From the NCBI RefSeq assembly GCF_000445065.1, contig NZ_ATHO01000055.1, forward strand, positions 40,202 through 104,201: 64,000 nucleotides of DNA. The letters are read 5' to 3'. Below the pieces are notes generated by a model. It saw only the letters and a list, made by a program, of their open reading frames with translations, was not told the origin of the DNA and searched no databases. Position numbers and translations under genes: made by a program. This DNA comes from Sphingobium quisquiliarum P25 (GTDB taxonomy: Bacteria; Pseudomonadota; Alphaproteobacteria; Sphingomonadales; Sphingomonadaceae). Position 1 is the first letter of the stretch; every line of letters starts with the position of its first letter. Below are positions 30,027-37,960 of this stretch, piece by piece.

Positions 30027-31085
30027 TTATTTCAGCTTCGAACCGTCAAGCACGGCCAGCGATTTGACCGCTTCGGCGTTCGCCTTGCGGACATCCTCAG
30101 GCGCGGCGACCATGCCGCGCTTGGTCAGGGCGCCGTTCGGGGCCCAGTTCGCGACGAAGGTGTTGAGATAGGCCTGAAGGCCGGGGATGGCCGTCATGTG
30201 CGCTTTCTTGACGTAAAGATAGAGCGGACGCGCGCCGGGATATTGGCCGGTGGAAACGGTTTCGTAGGTCGCTTCGATGCCGTTGACCGGCACGTCCTTC
30301 AACGTGTCCTTATTTTCTTCAAGGAAGCTGAAGCCGAACACGCCGACCGCCTGCGGGTTCGCGCCCAGCTTCTGCACGATCAGATTGTCGTTTTCGCCCG
30401 AGTCGACATATTTGCCGTCTTCGCGGACGCGGGTGCACGTCGCCTTGAACTCGTCCTCATCCTTGTCCTTGAGCGCCTTCATCGCCGGATCGCTCTCGCA
30501 GCCCTTGGTCAGGATCAGTTCGGCGAGCGAGTCGCGGGTGCCGCTGGTCGATGGCGGGCCGAAGACGCTGATCGGGGTGGCGGGCAGGCTGGGGTCCACA
30601 TCCTTCCAGTTCTGGGTCTTGTTCGGTCCCTTGCCATAGGGATTGGCGGCCAGCGCCTCATAGACGATCTTGGGCGTCAGCTTGAGGCCGGGACCCTTTT
30701 TGGATTCGGCGAAGGCCAGGCCGTCCACACCAATCTGGACTTCGATGATGTCCTTGACGCCATTCTTCTGGCAATCGTCGAATTCCGACTTCTTCATGCG
30801 GCGCGACGCGTTGGCGATGTCGGGGTGCTGCGCGCCCACGCCAGCGCAGAACAGCTTCATGCCCCCGCCAGTGCCGGTCGATTCGATGATCGGCGACTTC
30901 ATGCCCGGATTGCCCTGCACGAACAGTTCAGCCGCCGCCGTGGCGAAGGGATAGACGGTCGATGAACCAACGGCGCGAATCTGGTCGCGCGTGCCGCCGG
31001 CGCCGCCGCCCGCACCCTGGTCGCCGCAGCCGGTGAGAGTGAATGCAGCCGCAGCCGTCGCGGCGAACAAGGCGAAATGCTTCAC
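30027..31085 (-). CDS. pstS: Phosphate-binding lipoprotein PstS
   Basis: A 352-residue solute-binding protein. The N terminus ends in the lipobox LTGC (Cys at about 20), so it is probably a lipid-anchored rather than free periplasmic protein. Phosphate-site loops AVGSSTVYPFA, STGTGGGM and FGPPSTSGTRDS are present. It starts with GTG at 31085, with GGAG seven bases upstream. A three-unit Pho box precedes it by about 80 bases. Confidence 0.95.
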   Translation of the reverse strand: MKHFALFAATAAAAFTLTGCGDQGAGGGAGGTRDQIRAVGSSTVYPFATAAAELFVQGNPGMKSPIIESTGTGGGMKLFCAGVGAQHPDIANASRRMKKSEFDDCQKNGVKDIIEVQIGVDGLAFAESKKGPGLKLTPKIVYEALAANPYGKGPNKTQNWKDVDPSLPATPISVFGPPSTSGTRDSLAELILTKGCESDPAMKALKDKDEDEFKATCTRVREDGKYVDSGENDNLIVQKLGANPQAVGVFGFSFLEENKDTLKDVPVNGIEATYETVSTGQYPGARPLYLYVKKAHMTAIPGLQAYLNTFVANWAPNGALTKRGMVAAPEDVRKANAEAVKSLAVLDGSKLK

Positions 31086-31164
31086 GGGAAATCTCCATCA
31101 TTATGGCCGCGATCGCAGTCGCCGCCCCCCTCATGGGAACGCGCCTTAACCGCGCTACGTCGCG

Positions 31165-31197
31165 CCTTTGTGACAATCCAATTGCATTTTTATGACA
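31165..31197 (-). promoter_or_regulatory. Pho box upstream of pstS
   Basis: The minus strand reads TGTCATAAAAA, TGCAATTGGAT, TGTCACAAAGG, three consecutive 11-base units. The outer two match the PhoB half-site TGTCA(T/C), and the centres are spaced exactly 11 bases. It lies about 80 bases upstream of the pstS start, in the gap after phoR. Confidence 0.85.
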
Positions 31198-31230
31198 TCG
31201 CCTCCTGCACGTCATTTCAGTCGCTTGATT

Positions 31231-32490
31231 TCAGCCGTGCCGCCACGCGGCCTTGTCGCCTTCGGTGCTGCGCGGCAGCAGGATGGAAACGGTGGTGCCC
31301 TTCCCCAGCACGCTGCTGATATCCAGCCTTCCCCGGTGGCGTTCGACGATATGCTTCACGATGGCAAGGCCAAGGCCGGTGCCCCCCATGGCCCTGCTGC
31401 GCCCCGAATCGACGCGGTAGAATCGTTCGGTCAGGCGGGGCAGGTGATCGGGGCCGATGCCTTCCCCCTCGTCGGCCACGCAGATGCGCGACATGCCGCT
31501 TGGACCTTCGCCCAGGCTCACGCGAATCGGCGTGCCGGGGCGGCCATATTTCACCGAATTGCCGATAAGGTTGTGGAGCAGTTGCGATAACTGTGCCCGG
31601 TCGCCCTGCACGGCGGGTAGGCCCGGCGTGATGTCCATTTCCACGTCGCGGCCCCGCTCGTCATGGCTGGCGCGGAAGACGCTCACCGTTTCGGCCACCA
31701 GTTCGGACAGGTCGACTTCGCTGACCGGGGCGCGATATTTCTCCGCCTCGATCCGCGACAGCGACAGAAGATCCTCGATCAACCGCTGCATCCGCCGCGC
31801 TTCGCCTTCCATGATCTTCAGGAAGCGCTGGCGCGTTTCGGTGTCGCGGCCAAGATCGGGATCGGCGAGCGTCTCGATAAAGCCCAATATGCCCGCCAGC
31901 GGCGTGCGCAGTTCGTGGCTGGCGTTGGCGACGAAATCCACCCGCATCCGCTCCGCCGCATAAGCGCCGCTATGGTCGGCAAGGTGGACCAGCCGCCGCA
32001 CCTGCGCGGGATCGCCCAGCGGCGCGATCCGCATCTGCCAGCGCTGCTCGCGCGTGCCCAGGCCCACCAGTTCGACCATCGCGGGCTCCGCCATCGGGGC
32101 CTGATTCGCCAGCCGTTCCGCCGCCGCCGGATGGCGGATGGCGATGCGCGCATCCTCCCCCTCGATATGAGTCCCCAGCAGGCGCTGCGCTGCACGGTTC
32201 GCCCGCAGGATGCGGCCTTTCTCGATCAGCAGCAGCGGGTCGGAAATGCCCTCCAGCAGGCTTGTGAAGTCGGGATGGGCGGCAAGGTCGGGCATGGGCG
32301 GCTCGGCAGGGGCGGCGGGTGCCTCCGTTCCGGGCTCCGCGCCCTGAGAGGTGATCAGCAGCACCGCCACGCCTGCCAGCACCGGCAAGGCGACCGCCAG
32401 CGGCGCCGCGCCCAGCATCAAGGCGCTGCCCGTGGCCAGCAGCAGCACGGCAAGAGAGGCGATGATCTGGGAGATGGTCAGTCGATTCAT
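31231..32490 (-). CDS. phoR: Phosphate regulon sensor kinase PhoR
   Basis: A 419-residue membrane histidine kinase. Two N-terminal helices (IIASLAVLLLATGSALMLG and LAVALPVLAGVAVLLI) are followed by a PAS-like region, the phospho-acceptor His at about residue 192 in ASHELRTPLAGILGF, the N box QLLHNLIGNSVKYG and the G boxes DEGEGIGPDHLP and GGTGLGLAIVKHI. The ATG at 32490 begins at the first helix; a frame to 32547 adds 19 non-homologous residues. It lies upstream of pstS with the Pho box between. Confidence 0.95.
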   Translation of the reverse strand: MNRLTISQIIASLAVLLLATGSALMLGAAPLAVALPVLAGVAVLLITSQGAEPGTEAPAAPAEPPMPDLAAHPDFTSLLEGISDPLLLIEKGRILRANRAAQRLLGTHIEGEDARIAIRHPAAAERLANQAPMAEPAMVELVGLGTREQRWQMRIAPLGDPAQVRRLVHLADHSGAYAAERMRVDFVANASHELRTPLAGILGFIETLADPDLGRDTETRQRFLKIMEGEARRMQRLIEDLLSLSRIEAEKYRAPVSEVDLSELVAETVSVFRASHDERGRDVEMDITPGLPAVQGDRAQLSQLLHNLIGNSVKYGRPGTPIRVSLGEGPSGMSRICVADEGEGIGPDHLPRLTERFYRVDSGRSRAMGGTGLGLAIVKHIVERHRGRLDISSVLGKGTTVSILLPRSTEGDKAAWRHG

Positions 32491-32587
32491 GGTTACCAAG
32501 CTGGATTTTCGGCGCACTTGCTGCGATGGCTGGCCAATAGCGAGCAATCTTTACGCTTTGGCAAGCGCGATAGCGGATCATTATGGT

Positions 32588-33013
32588 ATGAGCGAGCAAC
32601 TGCCCGGACAGGCCGCAAAGGCGGATGAAGAGGAAGCAACCGGCCTTGCCGTGTCCTCCCGCCGCCAGTTGCTGATGGGCGGCGCGGTGGCGGCTTCGGC
32701 CATCGTTTCCATCCGTCCGGCCCTCGCCAACACGGCCGCCTCGGTCCTCAACTGCACCATCAACGTCCCGGATCAGGGGCGGGCGGGCAATTATATCGCC
32801 CCCAGCGGGCAGGTGGTGCCCGCTGGCACGCCGGGCGCTTTCCCCGGCACGGGGCGCAGCTTCACCGGGGAACAGGTAAAACAGGCCCTGCGCGGACGGC
32901 CGCTGCCGGGCACGAGCTATGAGCAGAATCAGGCCTATCTGAACTATATCCGCCGCCTTCAGTCCGGGACGAGCGGCTTTACCTGTTTTGCTTCCTTGCA
33001 AATGCCGCGTTAG
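32588..33013 (+). CDS. Tat-signal small protein of the HPr-rel-A locus
   Basis: A 141-residue protein with a twin-arginine signal: SSRRQLLMGGAVAASAIV (Arg25-Arg26) followed by an ALA cleavage-like site near residue 47. The mature part is about 94 residues and has two cysteines (Cys56 in VLNCTINV, Cys133 in GFTCFASLQ), a Pro/Gly-rich middle and a basic end (QMPR). No known domain was recognised. It is the first gene of a rightward unit with the PqqD-like, HprK-like and nucleotidyltransferase genes, 61 bases ahead of the next gene. It shares a 97-base divergent promoter region with phoR. It is a candidate substrate of the downstream enzymes. Confidence 0.7.
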   Translation: MSEQLPGQAAKADEEEATGLAVSSRRQLLMGGAVAASAIVSIRPALANTAASVLNCTINVPDQGRAGNYIAPSGQVVPAGTPGAFPGTGRSFTGEQVKQALRGRPLPGTSYEQNQAYLNYIRRLQSGTSGFTCFASLQMPR

Positions 33014-33074
33014 GCACCTGATTACTCCTCTGCTGTAAAGCGGTGGCGAAGGACCACCGGCAGGAAGCAGGGTT

Positions 33075-33362
33075 GTGACCAGATTAAGCCGCTATTGCCG
33101 ATTGGAACGCGATGCGATCGCGGCTTGCGCGCTGGACGGCATGACGCTGCTCTACCATCGCGCGTCGGGCCAGACCCATATGGTGATCAGCCCCGTGCCG
33201 GAGATATTGGACGCTCTGGACGAAACGCGTCCCGCTTCCCCTGCGGACATCCACCGCCACATGAGCCAGCGCTACGAATTGGGCGATGCCGCCGAAGCGG
33301 TCGCCCTCATCGGCGCGCATCTGGCGGAACTGGCCGGGCTGGGGCTGGTGCGCGGCCTGTGA
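33075..33362 (+). CDS. PqqD-like peptide chaperone (HPr-rel-A system)
   Basis: A 95-residue protein with the winged-helix PqqD pattern: LDGMTLLYHRASGQTHMVIS, then PEILDALDE and a C-terminal LIGAHLAELAGLGLVRGL. PqqD-type domains act as RiPP recognition elements that bind leader peptides. The start GTG at 33075 follows AGGAAGCAGG. Its TGA overlaps the GTG start of the HprK-like gene (GTGA), so translation is coupled. The family name HPr-rel-A system PqqD reflects co-occurrence with HprK-related kinase A. Its partner peptide is not established. Confidence 0.85.
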   Translation: MTRLSRYCRLERDAIAACALDGMTLLYHRASGQTHMVISPVPEILDALDETRPASPADIHRHMSQRYELGDAAEAVALIGAHLAELAGLGLVRGL

Positions 33363-34222
33363 AGCATCATATCACCATCGGGATCGGACCGGCGGTCTTC
33401 CGGGTCGGGTCGGCCTGGCGCGATCCGATCGACCGGCTTGCCAGCCTCTATGCCGCCTATCCCGTTCTGCCCGGCGCGATAGCGGATTTCAGCGTGCGGC
33501 TGGAGCCTGTAAGCCCGTTGCGCCGCTGGCTGCGTCCCTCGATCTTCATCACCGGCGATCATGGCCTTGCCGAAGCCGCGCCGATGAGCCTGGCGCATGG
33601 TCTGCTCGCGGCGGAAATGGGCATGAACCTGCAAATGGCGCTGGGCTGGCGGCGGCACCTTCTGCTCCACGCCTCCAGCGTCGAGAAGGACGGGCGCGTG
33701 CTGGTGATGACGGGCGAGTCCGGTTCGGGCAAGTCCACCCTGGCCGCGCAGCTTGGCGAGCGGGGCTGGCGGCTGATGGGCGACGAATTCGCGCTGCTGG
33801 ACCTAGAAAGCGGGTGGATATTTCCCTTCCCCCGGCTCGTGTCGCTCAAAAATAGCGCGATCGGCGTGCTGGCGGCGGACGTGCCGGAACAGCGGATGGG
33901 GCCCTTGCTGGCTGGCACTGCGAAGGGGGACATCCGCCATCTCGTGCCGCGCTCCACCGCGATCGATCGCATGGAGGCGGGCGGGCAACCGGCCTTGCTG
34001 CTGTTCCCCCGCTTTGGCGGAGACGCCGACATCCGGCCGGTGGGACAGGCGGAGGTCTTCATGCGCCTCACCCAGGCATCGACCAACTATGTCGCGCTGG
34101 GGGAAGCGGGATTTCGCGCGCTGACCCGCTTCGTCCAGAATGTTCCCGCCCACGCGATCGACTTTCCATCGGGCGAACAGGCGATCGCCATGGTCGAGCA
34201 ATTATGGGCGGAGCGGGCATGA
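33359..34222 (+). CDS. HprK-related kinase A
   Basis: A 287-residue relative of HPr kinase/phosphorylase. LLLHASSVEKDGRVLVMTGE leads into the P-loop GESGSGKST (about 119-127), followed by GWRLMGDEFALLD, the position of the HprK acidic motif. The canonical HPr substrate context is absent. Related kinases occur as tailoring enzymes in some lasso-peptide clusters, where they phosphorylate a serine. It starts with GTG at 33359, overlapping the PqqD-like gene by four bases. Its stop overlaps the ATG of the nucleotidyltransferase gene. Confidence 0.87.
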   Translation: MKHHITIGIGPAVFRVGSAWRDPIDRLASLYAAYPVLPGAIADFSVRLEPVSPLRRWLRPSIFITGDHGLAEAAPMSLAHGLLAAEMGMNLQMALGWRRHLLLHASSVEKDGRVLVMTGESGSGKSTLAAQLGERGWRLMGDEFALLDLESGWIFPFPRLVSLKNSAIGVLAADVPEQRMGPLLAGTAKGDIRHLVPRSTAIDRMEAGGQPALLLFPRFGGDADIRPVGQAEVFMRLTQASTNYVALGEAGFRALTRFVQNVPAHAIDFPSGEQAIAMVEQLWAERA

Positions 34223-35211
34223 GCGCCGCGCTGCTGGTGCAGGCCTTGCGGCAACCGGCCTCCGTCGCGGCGCTGGACGGGGCGGGGTGGAACGCCCTTA
34301 TCGCGGCGGCACGGGCGGAAAGGCTGATCGGCACGCTGGCGCTGCGCATTGGCGATGGCCCCGTGCCGGAGCCGGTGCGCCGGATCTGGGCCGACGCGCG
34401 CAGGGAGGCGGAACGCGAAACCCGGCAGGCGCTGTGGGAAGCGGACCGGGCAGCGGCGGCGCTTGCGGATTGGGACGGCCCGGTGGTCCTCCTCAAGGGC
34501 ACGGCCTATGCCGCCGCCGGACTGACGGCGGGGGAGGGGCGCTTCATCGGCGACCTCGACATATTGGTCCCGCGCGGGGCCATGGCGGATGTGGAGCAGC
34601 GCCTCATCGCGGCGGGCTGGGAATGGGTCAAGCAGGACCCTTATGACGACGCCTATTACCGCCAATGGATGCACGAACTGCCGCCGCTGATCCACCGCGA
34701 TCGCGACCGCATGATCGATGTGCATCACACCATATTGCCGTTGACCGCGCGGCAGAAGCCTGATGCGGACGCGATGCTGGCCGCCGCCGTTCCCATTACC
34801 GGAAAGTTATATATTCTCTCGCCGGAGGACCGGGTCTGCCACGCCGCCGCCCACATGCTTGCCGATGGCGACCTTGCGGGCGGGCTGCGCAATCTCTGGG
34901 ACATTCACTGCCTGCTGGCCGATGCCGACCTGCGCAAGCTGGATGCGCGCGCGCGGCGGCACGGCATCGCGCCGCATGTGCGGCAGGCGCAGCGGCTGGC
35001 GGATGCGCTGTATGGCACGGGCAAGGCGCGGCTGACCCTCTGGGACCGCATCGTCCTGCGCCGCCTGCTCGCGCGCGACGGCTGGGGAGGGGAAAGCCGG
35101 AAGCTGCTGCGCTCGGCCTTCTATATCCGGTCCCACTGGCTGCGGATGCCGCCGCTGATGCTGGCGCGGCACCTGCTCACCAAATGGCGCAAGGGGCATC
35201 GTCCCGGATAG
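34219..35211 (+). CDS. Nucleotidyltransferase family protein (PF14907 type)
   Basis: A 330-residue protein with a minimal nucleotidyltransferase core: VVLLKGTAYAAAG, then RFIGDLDILVPRG (the DxD in GDLDILV at about 111-117), and a third acid candidate in MIDVHHTI. This matches the uncharacterised nucleotidyltransferase family 5. It is the last gene of the four-gene unit, joined to the kinase by ATGA overlap. Homologues accompany PqqD-like or HprK-like proteins in peptide-modification loci. The donor nucleotide and acceptor are unknown. Confidence 0.83.
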   Translation: MSAALLVQALRQPASVAALDGAGWNALIAAARAERLIGTLALRIGDGPVPEPVRRIWADARREAERETRQALWEADRAAAALADWDGPVVLLKGTAYAAAGLTAGEGRFIGDLDILVPRGAMADVEQRLIAAGWEWVKQDPYDDAYYRQWMHELPPLIHRDRDRMIDVHHTILPLTARQKPDADAMLAAAVPITGKLYILSPEDRVCHAAAHMLADGDLAGGLRNLWDIHCLLADADLRKLDARARRHGIAPHVRQAQRLADALYGTGKARLTLWDRIVLRRLLARDGWGGESRKLLRSAFYIRSHWLRMPPLMLARHLLTKWRKGHRPG

Positions 35212-35254
35212 GCCGCTGGCCCGCGCCTGTCCGGGAAGGAACCGGACGCTCCGG

Positions 35255-35533
35255 TCAGTTGCCCTTGTTCCTTTCAGGATGATCGCGCACGGGCTCAGGC
35301 TGCTTCACGCCTATATCCTTCCCGCTTTTCACGCCGGAGTCCGCGCCGGTCTTGACGCCGCTATCCTTTGTGCCGCCGCCACCTCCGCCGCCAGCCGACT
35401 GCGCGATCGCTTCGGACGTGAGCGAGGTGGACACCAGGATCGTCATCGCAGGAGGAACCGACGCAGCGAACCTGCCGCAGGTCTTGAGGAAGCTGCGTCT
35501 GTCTTCGGCGGCGGAAATCGGCTTGTCTTCCAT
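35255..35533 (-). CDS. Small Tat-signal protein with octapeptide repeats
   Basis: A 92-residue protein. The N terminus holds a twin-arginine motif in DRRSFLKTCGRFAAS, then a hydrophobic stretch and an IAQS cleavage-like site near residue 45. The mature peptide is a seven-glycine run followed by three octads of the form (K/A)D(S/I)GVKxx (residues 56-79) and a charged tail. The ATG at 35533 has AGGAGG eight bases upstream, the strongest ribosome-binding site here. It faces the nucleotidyltransferase gene tail to tail across 43 bases. No family was recognised. It could be a substrate of the modification genes or an unrelated exported peptide. Confidence 0.6.
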   Translation of the reverse strand: MEDKPISAAEDRRSFLKTCGRFAASVPPAMTILVSTSLTSEAIAQSAGGGGGGGTKDSGVKTGADSGVKSGKDIGVKQPEPVRDHPERNKGN

Positions 35534-35670
35534 GGTCATCACCTCCTTGCGAAGCGCACAGAGTAGATCACCTCATCACTTCTCCCGCTTGCTAAAGAGG
35601 GTGATGAACCAAAGTCCAGGGTCAGCCGAAGGGTGGAGGAGGGCCGCCGTCCCGCCAGCCCGCCTTCCGG

Positions 35671-37023
35671 TCAGTCCCTCTTCAATATGTCGAGCGCCAG
35701 CACGGTCATCGCCTCGCTGGCGGTGGCGATGACCTTGTCGGCTTGCGGGGCCCAGAAGGGGCTGTGGAGCGAAGGGAGGCTCGCCTGGCCCGCCGCCGCC
35801 TTCGCCATCTGTTCCGCGGGCACCCCGCCCACCCAGAAGATGAAGCTGTTGATGCTCTTGTCCGCGCGATAATAGCGGCCGAAATCCTCGCCGCCCATCG
35901 ACGGCTTGACCTCCATGACATCGCCGCCGGGGAAATGCGCCTTCAGCCTGTCGGCCATCTGGTTGGCGAAGGTGGGCGGGTTGTAGGCGGCGGGGGTGAA
36001 CTCATCCTTCACGCTCACCACCGGCATGCGGTCTTCGGGGATGCCCGCCGCGATCGCTTCGCCGCGCGCGATCCGCTCTATGCCCCGGATCAGCTTTTCG
36101 CGGGTCTCGTCCGAATAGCTGCGCACCGTGAGCAGCAGCTTCGCTTCGTCCGGGATGATGTTGTGCTTCGCCCCGCCGATGAAGCTGCCGACCGTCACCA
36201 CCGCCGGGTCGAGCGGGTCCTGTTCCCGGCTGACCAGCGTCTGGAGGGAGGAGACGATCCGCGCGCCCAGCACGATGGGGTCGCGCGCGGTCTGGGGATA
36301 GGCGCCGTGCCCGCCGGTTCCCCGCACCACTATGTCCACGCTGTCGACATTGGCGAGCGCATAGCCCGGCGTGTAGCCGATCTTGCCCGCCTCCAGATTG
36401 GCCGCGTCATGAAAGGCCAGCGCATGGGTCGGGCGGGGGAAGCGCGTGTACAGCCCGTCCTCCAGCATCAGCCGCGCGCCCCGGCCGACTTCCTCCGCCG
36501 GTTGCAGGATCATCACCAAAGTGCCCTTCCACCTGTCCTTCATGGAGGAAAGCAGGCGCGCCGTTTCGATGAAGGCGGTCATGTGCGTGTCATGGCCGCA
36601 GGCGTGCATGACGCCCGTCTCCACGCCATCGGTCGTCTTCGTCCTCACCTTGGAGGCGAAGGGCAGGCCGGTCTGTTCCGTCACCGGCAGGGCGTCCATG
36701 TCCGCGCGGATCAGCAATACCGGCCCGCCGCCATTCTTCATCACCGCGACGACGCCCGTGCCGCCTACCTTTTCCGTCACGTCGAACTTCATCGCCTTCA
36801 GCCTGCGCGCGAGCTTGGCGGCGGTGGCGCTTTCCTGTTCCGACAGTTCGGGATTGGCGTGAAGGTCGCGATAGAGCGACATCAGCCCGTCCATGTCCCT
36901 GGCGATGGCGGCTGCGATCTCGTTAGGCGGGGCAGGAGCAGCGGGGGGCGCGGGCGGCGTCTGCGCGTGCGACGGTGATGAAAGGCTGGACGCGGCCACC
37001 AGAGCCGCCAAGGCATGACGCAT
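35671..37023 (-). CDS. M20 metallopeptidase / amidohydrolase (exported)
   Basis: A 450-residue protein with a signal peptide ending SHAQ. It has the M20D amidohydrolase core: LLIRADMDALPV, VMHACGHDTHMTAF, QPAEEVGRGARLM and MGGEDFGRYY, giving the metal ligands and catalytic Glu. The dimerisation domain is IVVRGTGGHGAYPQ. The family removes N-acyl groups from amino acids or hydrolyses dipeptides and indole-3-acetyl conjugates. The ATG at 37023 places the signal peptide at the N terminus; the open frame reaches 37182. Confidence 0.93.
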   Translation of the reverse strand: MRHALAALVAASSLSSPSHAQTPPAPPAAPAPPNEIAAAIARDMDGLMSLYRDLHANPELSEQESATAAKLARRLKAMKFDVTEKVGGTGVVAVMKNGGGPVLLIRADMDALPVTEQTGLPFASKVRTKTTDGVETGVMHACGHDTHMTAFIETARLLSSMKDRWKGTLVMILQPAEEVGRGARLMLEDGLYTRFPRPTHALAFHDAANLEAGKIGYTPGYALANVDSVDIVVRGTGGHGAYPQTARDPIVLGARIVSSLQTLVSREQDPLDPAVVTVGSFIGGAKHNIIPDEAKLLLTVRSYSDETREKLIRGIERIARGEAIAAGIPEDRMPVVSVKDEFTPAAYNPPTFANQMADRLKAHFPGGDVMEVKPSMGGEDFGRYYRADKSINSFIFWVGGVPAEQMAKAAAGQASLPSLHSPFWAPQADKVIATASEAMTVLALDILKRD

Positions 37024-37159
37024 GATGATGAAGCTCCCGTTTCGATGGCGAGCATAGCTGTTTGGCATCGACTTGGAAGGGGGCGGCAACGCCTGCGCGA
37101 TGAAGCGGCGCAGGAGCGCAACAGGCCCGGCCAGCATAATGCAAATGCCGGAAGCGCCC

Positions 37160-37196
37160 GCAAAGGAAAAGGCGCCCGTCATGAGACGGACGCCTT
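37160..37196 (-). terminator. Terminator after the outer-membrane barrel gene
   Basis: AAGGCG-CCCGTC (37169-37180) pairs with GACGG-CGCCTT (37185-37196), with one bulge, around an ATGA loop. Read leftwards it is followed by TTTTCCTTTG. It lies 23 bases past the stop at 37219. Confidence 0.8.
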
Positions 37197-37218
37197 CCTC
37201 TGATCGCTATGGGATGGA

Positions 37219-37773
37219 TCAGAAGTGGAAGATCACACCCGCGGTCGGGCGGAAGCTGTCGAAATCATAGGTTTCGGTCTGGAAACGCAGGCGAATGCCG
37301 CTGTTGCCGGTGATGCCGCCCAGGCCGATGTCCTTCGGGCCGACTTCAACGCCGACGCCGTACATCCAATCCTTGCGGTTCGGCCAGCCCTGCTTGCCAT
37401 TGACCCACTGATAACCCGCCGATGCGAAGATCATGCCGCTGTCACCGGCGCGGGCGCCAAAGCGGCCCTTCACGCCATATTCCCAATCGATGTCAGCCCA
37501 GCCCTTGGTCGCATTGCCTTCCACGCCGACGAAGACGGGGCCGAGCGGCACGTTGATGCCCGCGACGCCGCTGAGGATCGCGCCGCTCATCACGGTTTCG
37601 CCGGGAACGCTGCCGAATTCCGATCCACGGTCGAAGCTGTGCCAGCCGCCAAGCACGCCGACATAGGGTTCGACGCCGAAAGCGGGCGTGCCGTCAGGCG
37701 CGGTTTCTTCCTGAGCGAAAGCCGCCGAAGGCAGCGCTGCCGCCAGCGCGGCTGCGAAAAGAAATTTCTTCAT
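37219..37773 (-). CDS. Small outer-membrane beta-barrel protein
   Basis: A 184-residue protein with a signal peptide (MKKFLFAAALAAALPSAAFA) and alternating strands such as GVEPYVGVLGGWHSF, VFVGVEGNATKGWADI and IRLRFQTETYDFD. It closes with VIFHF; the terminal Phe is the usual barrel-assembly signal. It resembles OmpA-like or opacity-type eight-stranded barrels without a periplasmic domain. Function is unspecified. A 16-base palindrome lies about 100 bases upstream. Confidence 0.87.
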   Translation of the reverse strand: MKKFLFAAALAAALPSAAFAQEETAPDGTPAFGVEPYVGVLGGWHSFDRGSEFGSVPGETVMSGAILSGVAGINVPLGPVFVGVEGNATKGWADIDWEYGVKGRFGARAGDSGMIFASAGYQWVNGKQGWPNRKDWMYGVGVEVGPKDIGLGGITGNSGIRLRFQTETYDFDSFRPTAGVIFHF

Positions 37774-37874
37774 GGATTACTCCCTTTAAGCAGTTTTGAT
37801 GATCAAACCCGTCGGGGAGGAAAACTGCACGAGGGAAGGTTGGTTTCCCGCCCGGAAAACAAATGCTTCCGCGC

Positions 37875-37890
37875 GTGACAAATTTATCAC
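37875..37890. promoter_or_regulatory. AT-rich palindrome upstream of the barrel gene
   Basis: GTGACAAATTTATCAC is a near-perfect palindrome (one mismatched pair) about 100 bases before the gene start. It resembles CRP/FNR-type operators in its GTGA/TCAC ends, but the spacer is eight rather than six bases. The regulator is unknown. Confidence 0.35.
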
Positions 37891-37910
37891 AATAATTTAG
37901 CGCGGCTGGC

Positions 37911-37938
37911 GGCGCCGGAGCAGGGATGCTGCGGCGCC
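37911..37938. terminator. GC-rich hairpin after bdhA
   Basis: GGCGCCG (37911-37917) pairs with CGGCGCC (37932-37938), with an inner AGCA/TGCT pair. It follows the bdhA stop by 22 bases. There is no U tract, so termination is a guess. Confidence 0.4.
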
Positions 37939-37960
37939 GAAGAGGATGTTCGACGCGCGG

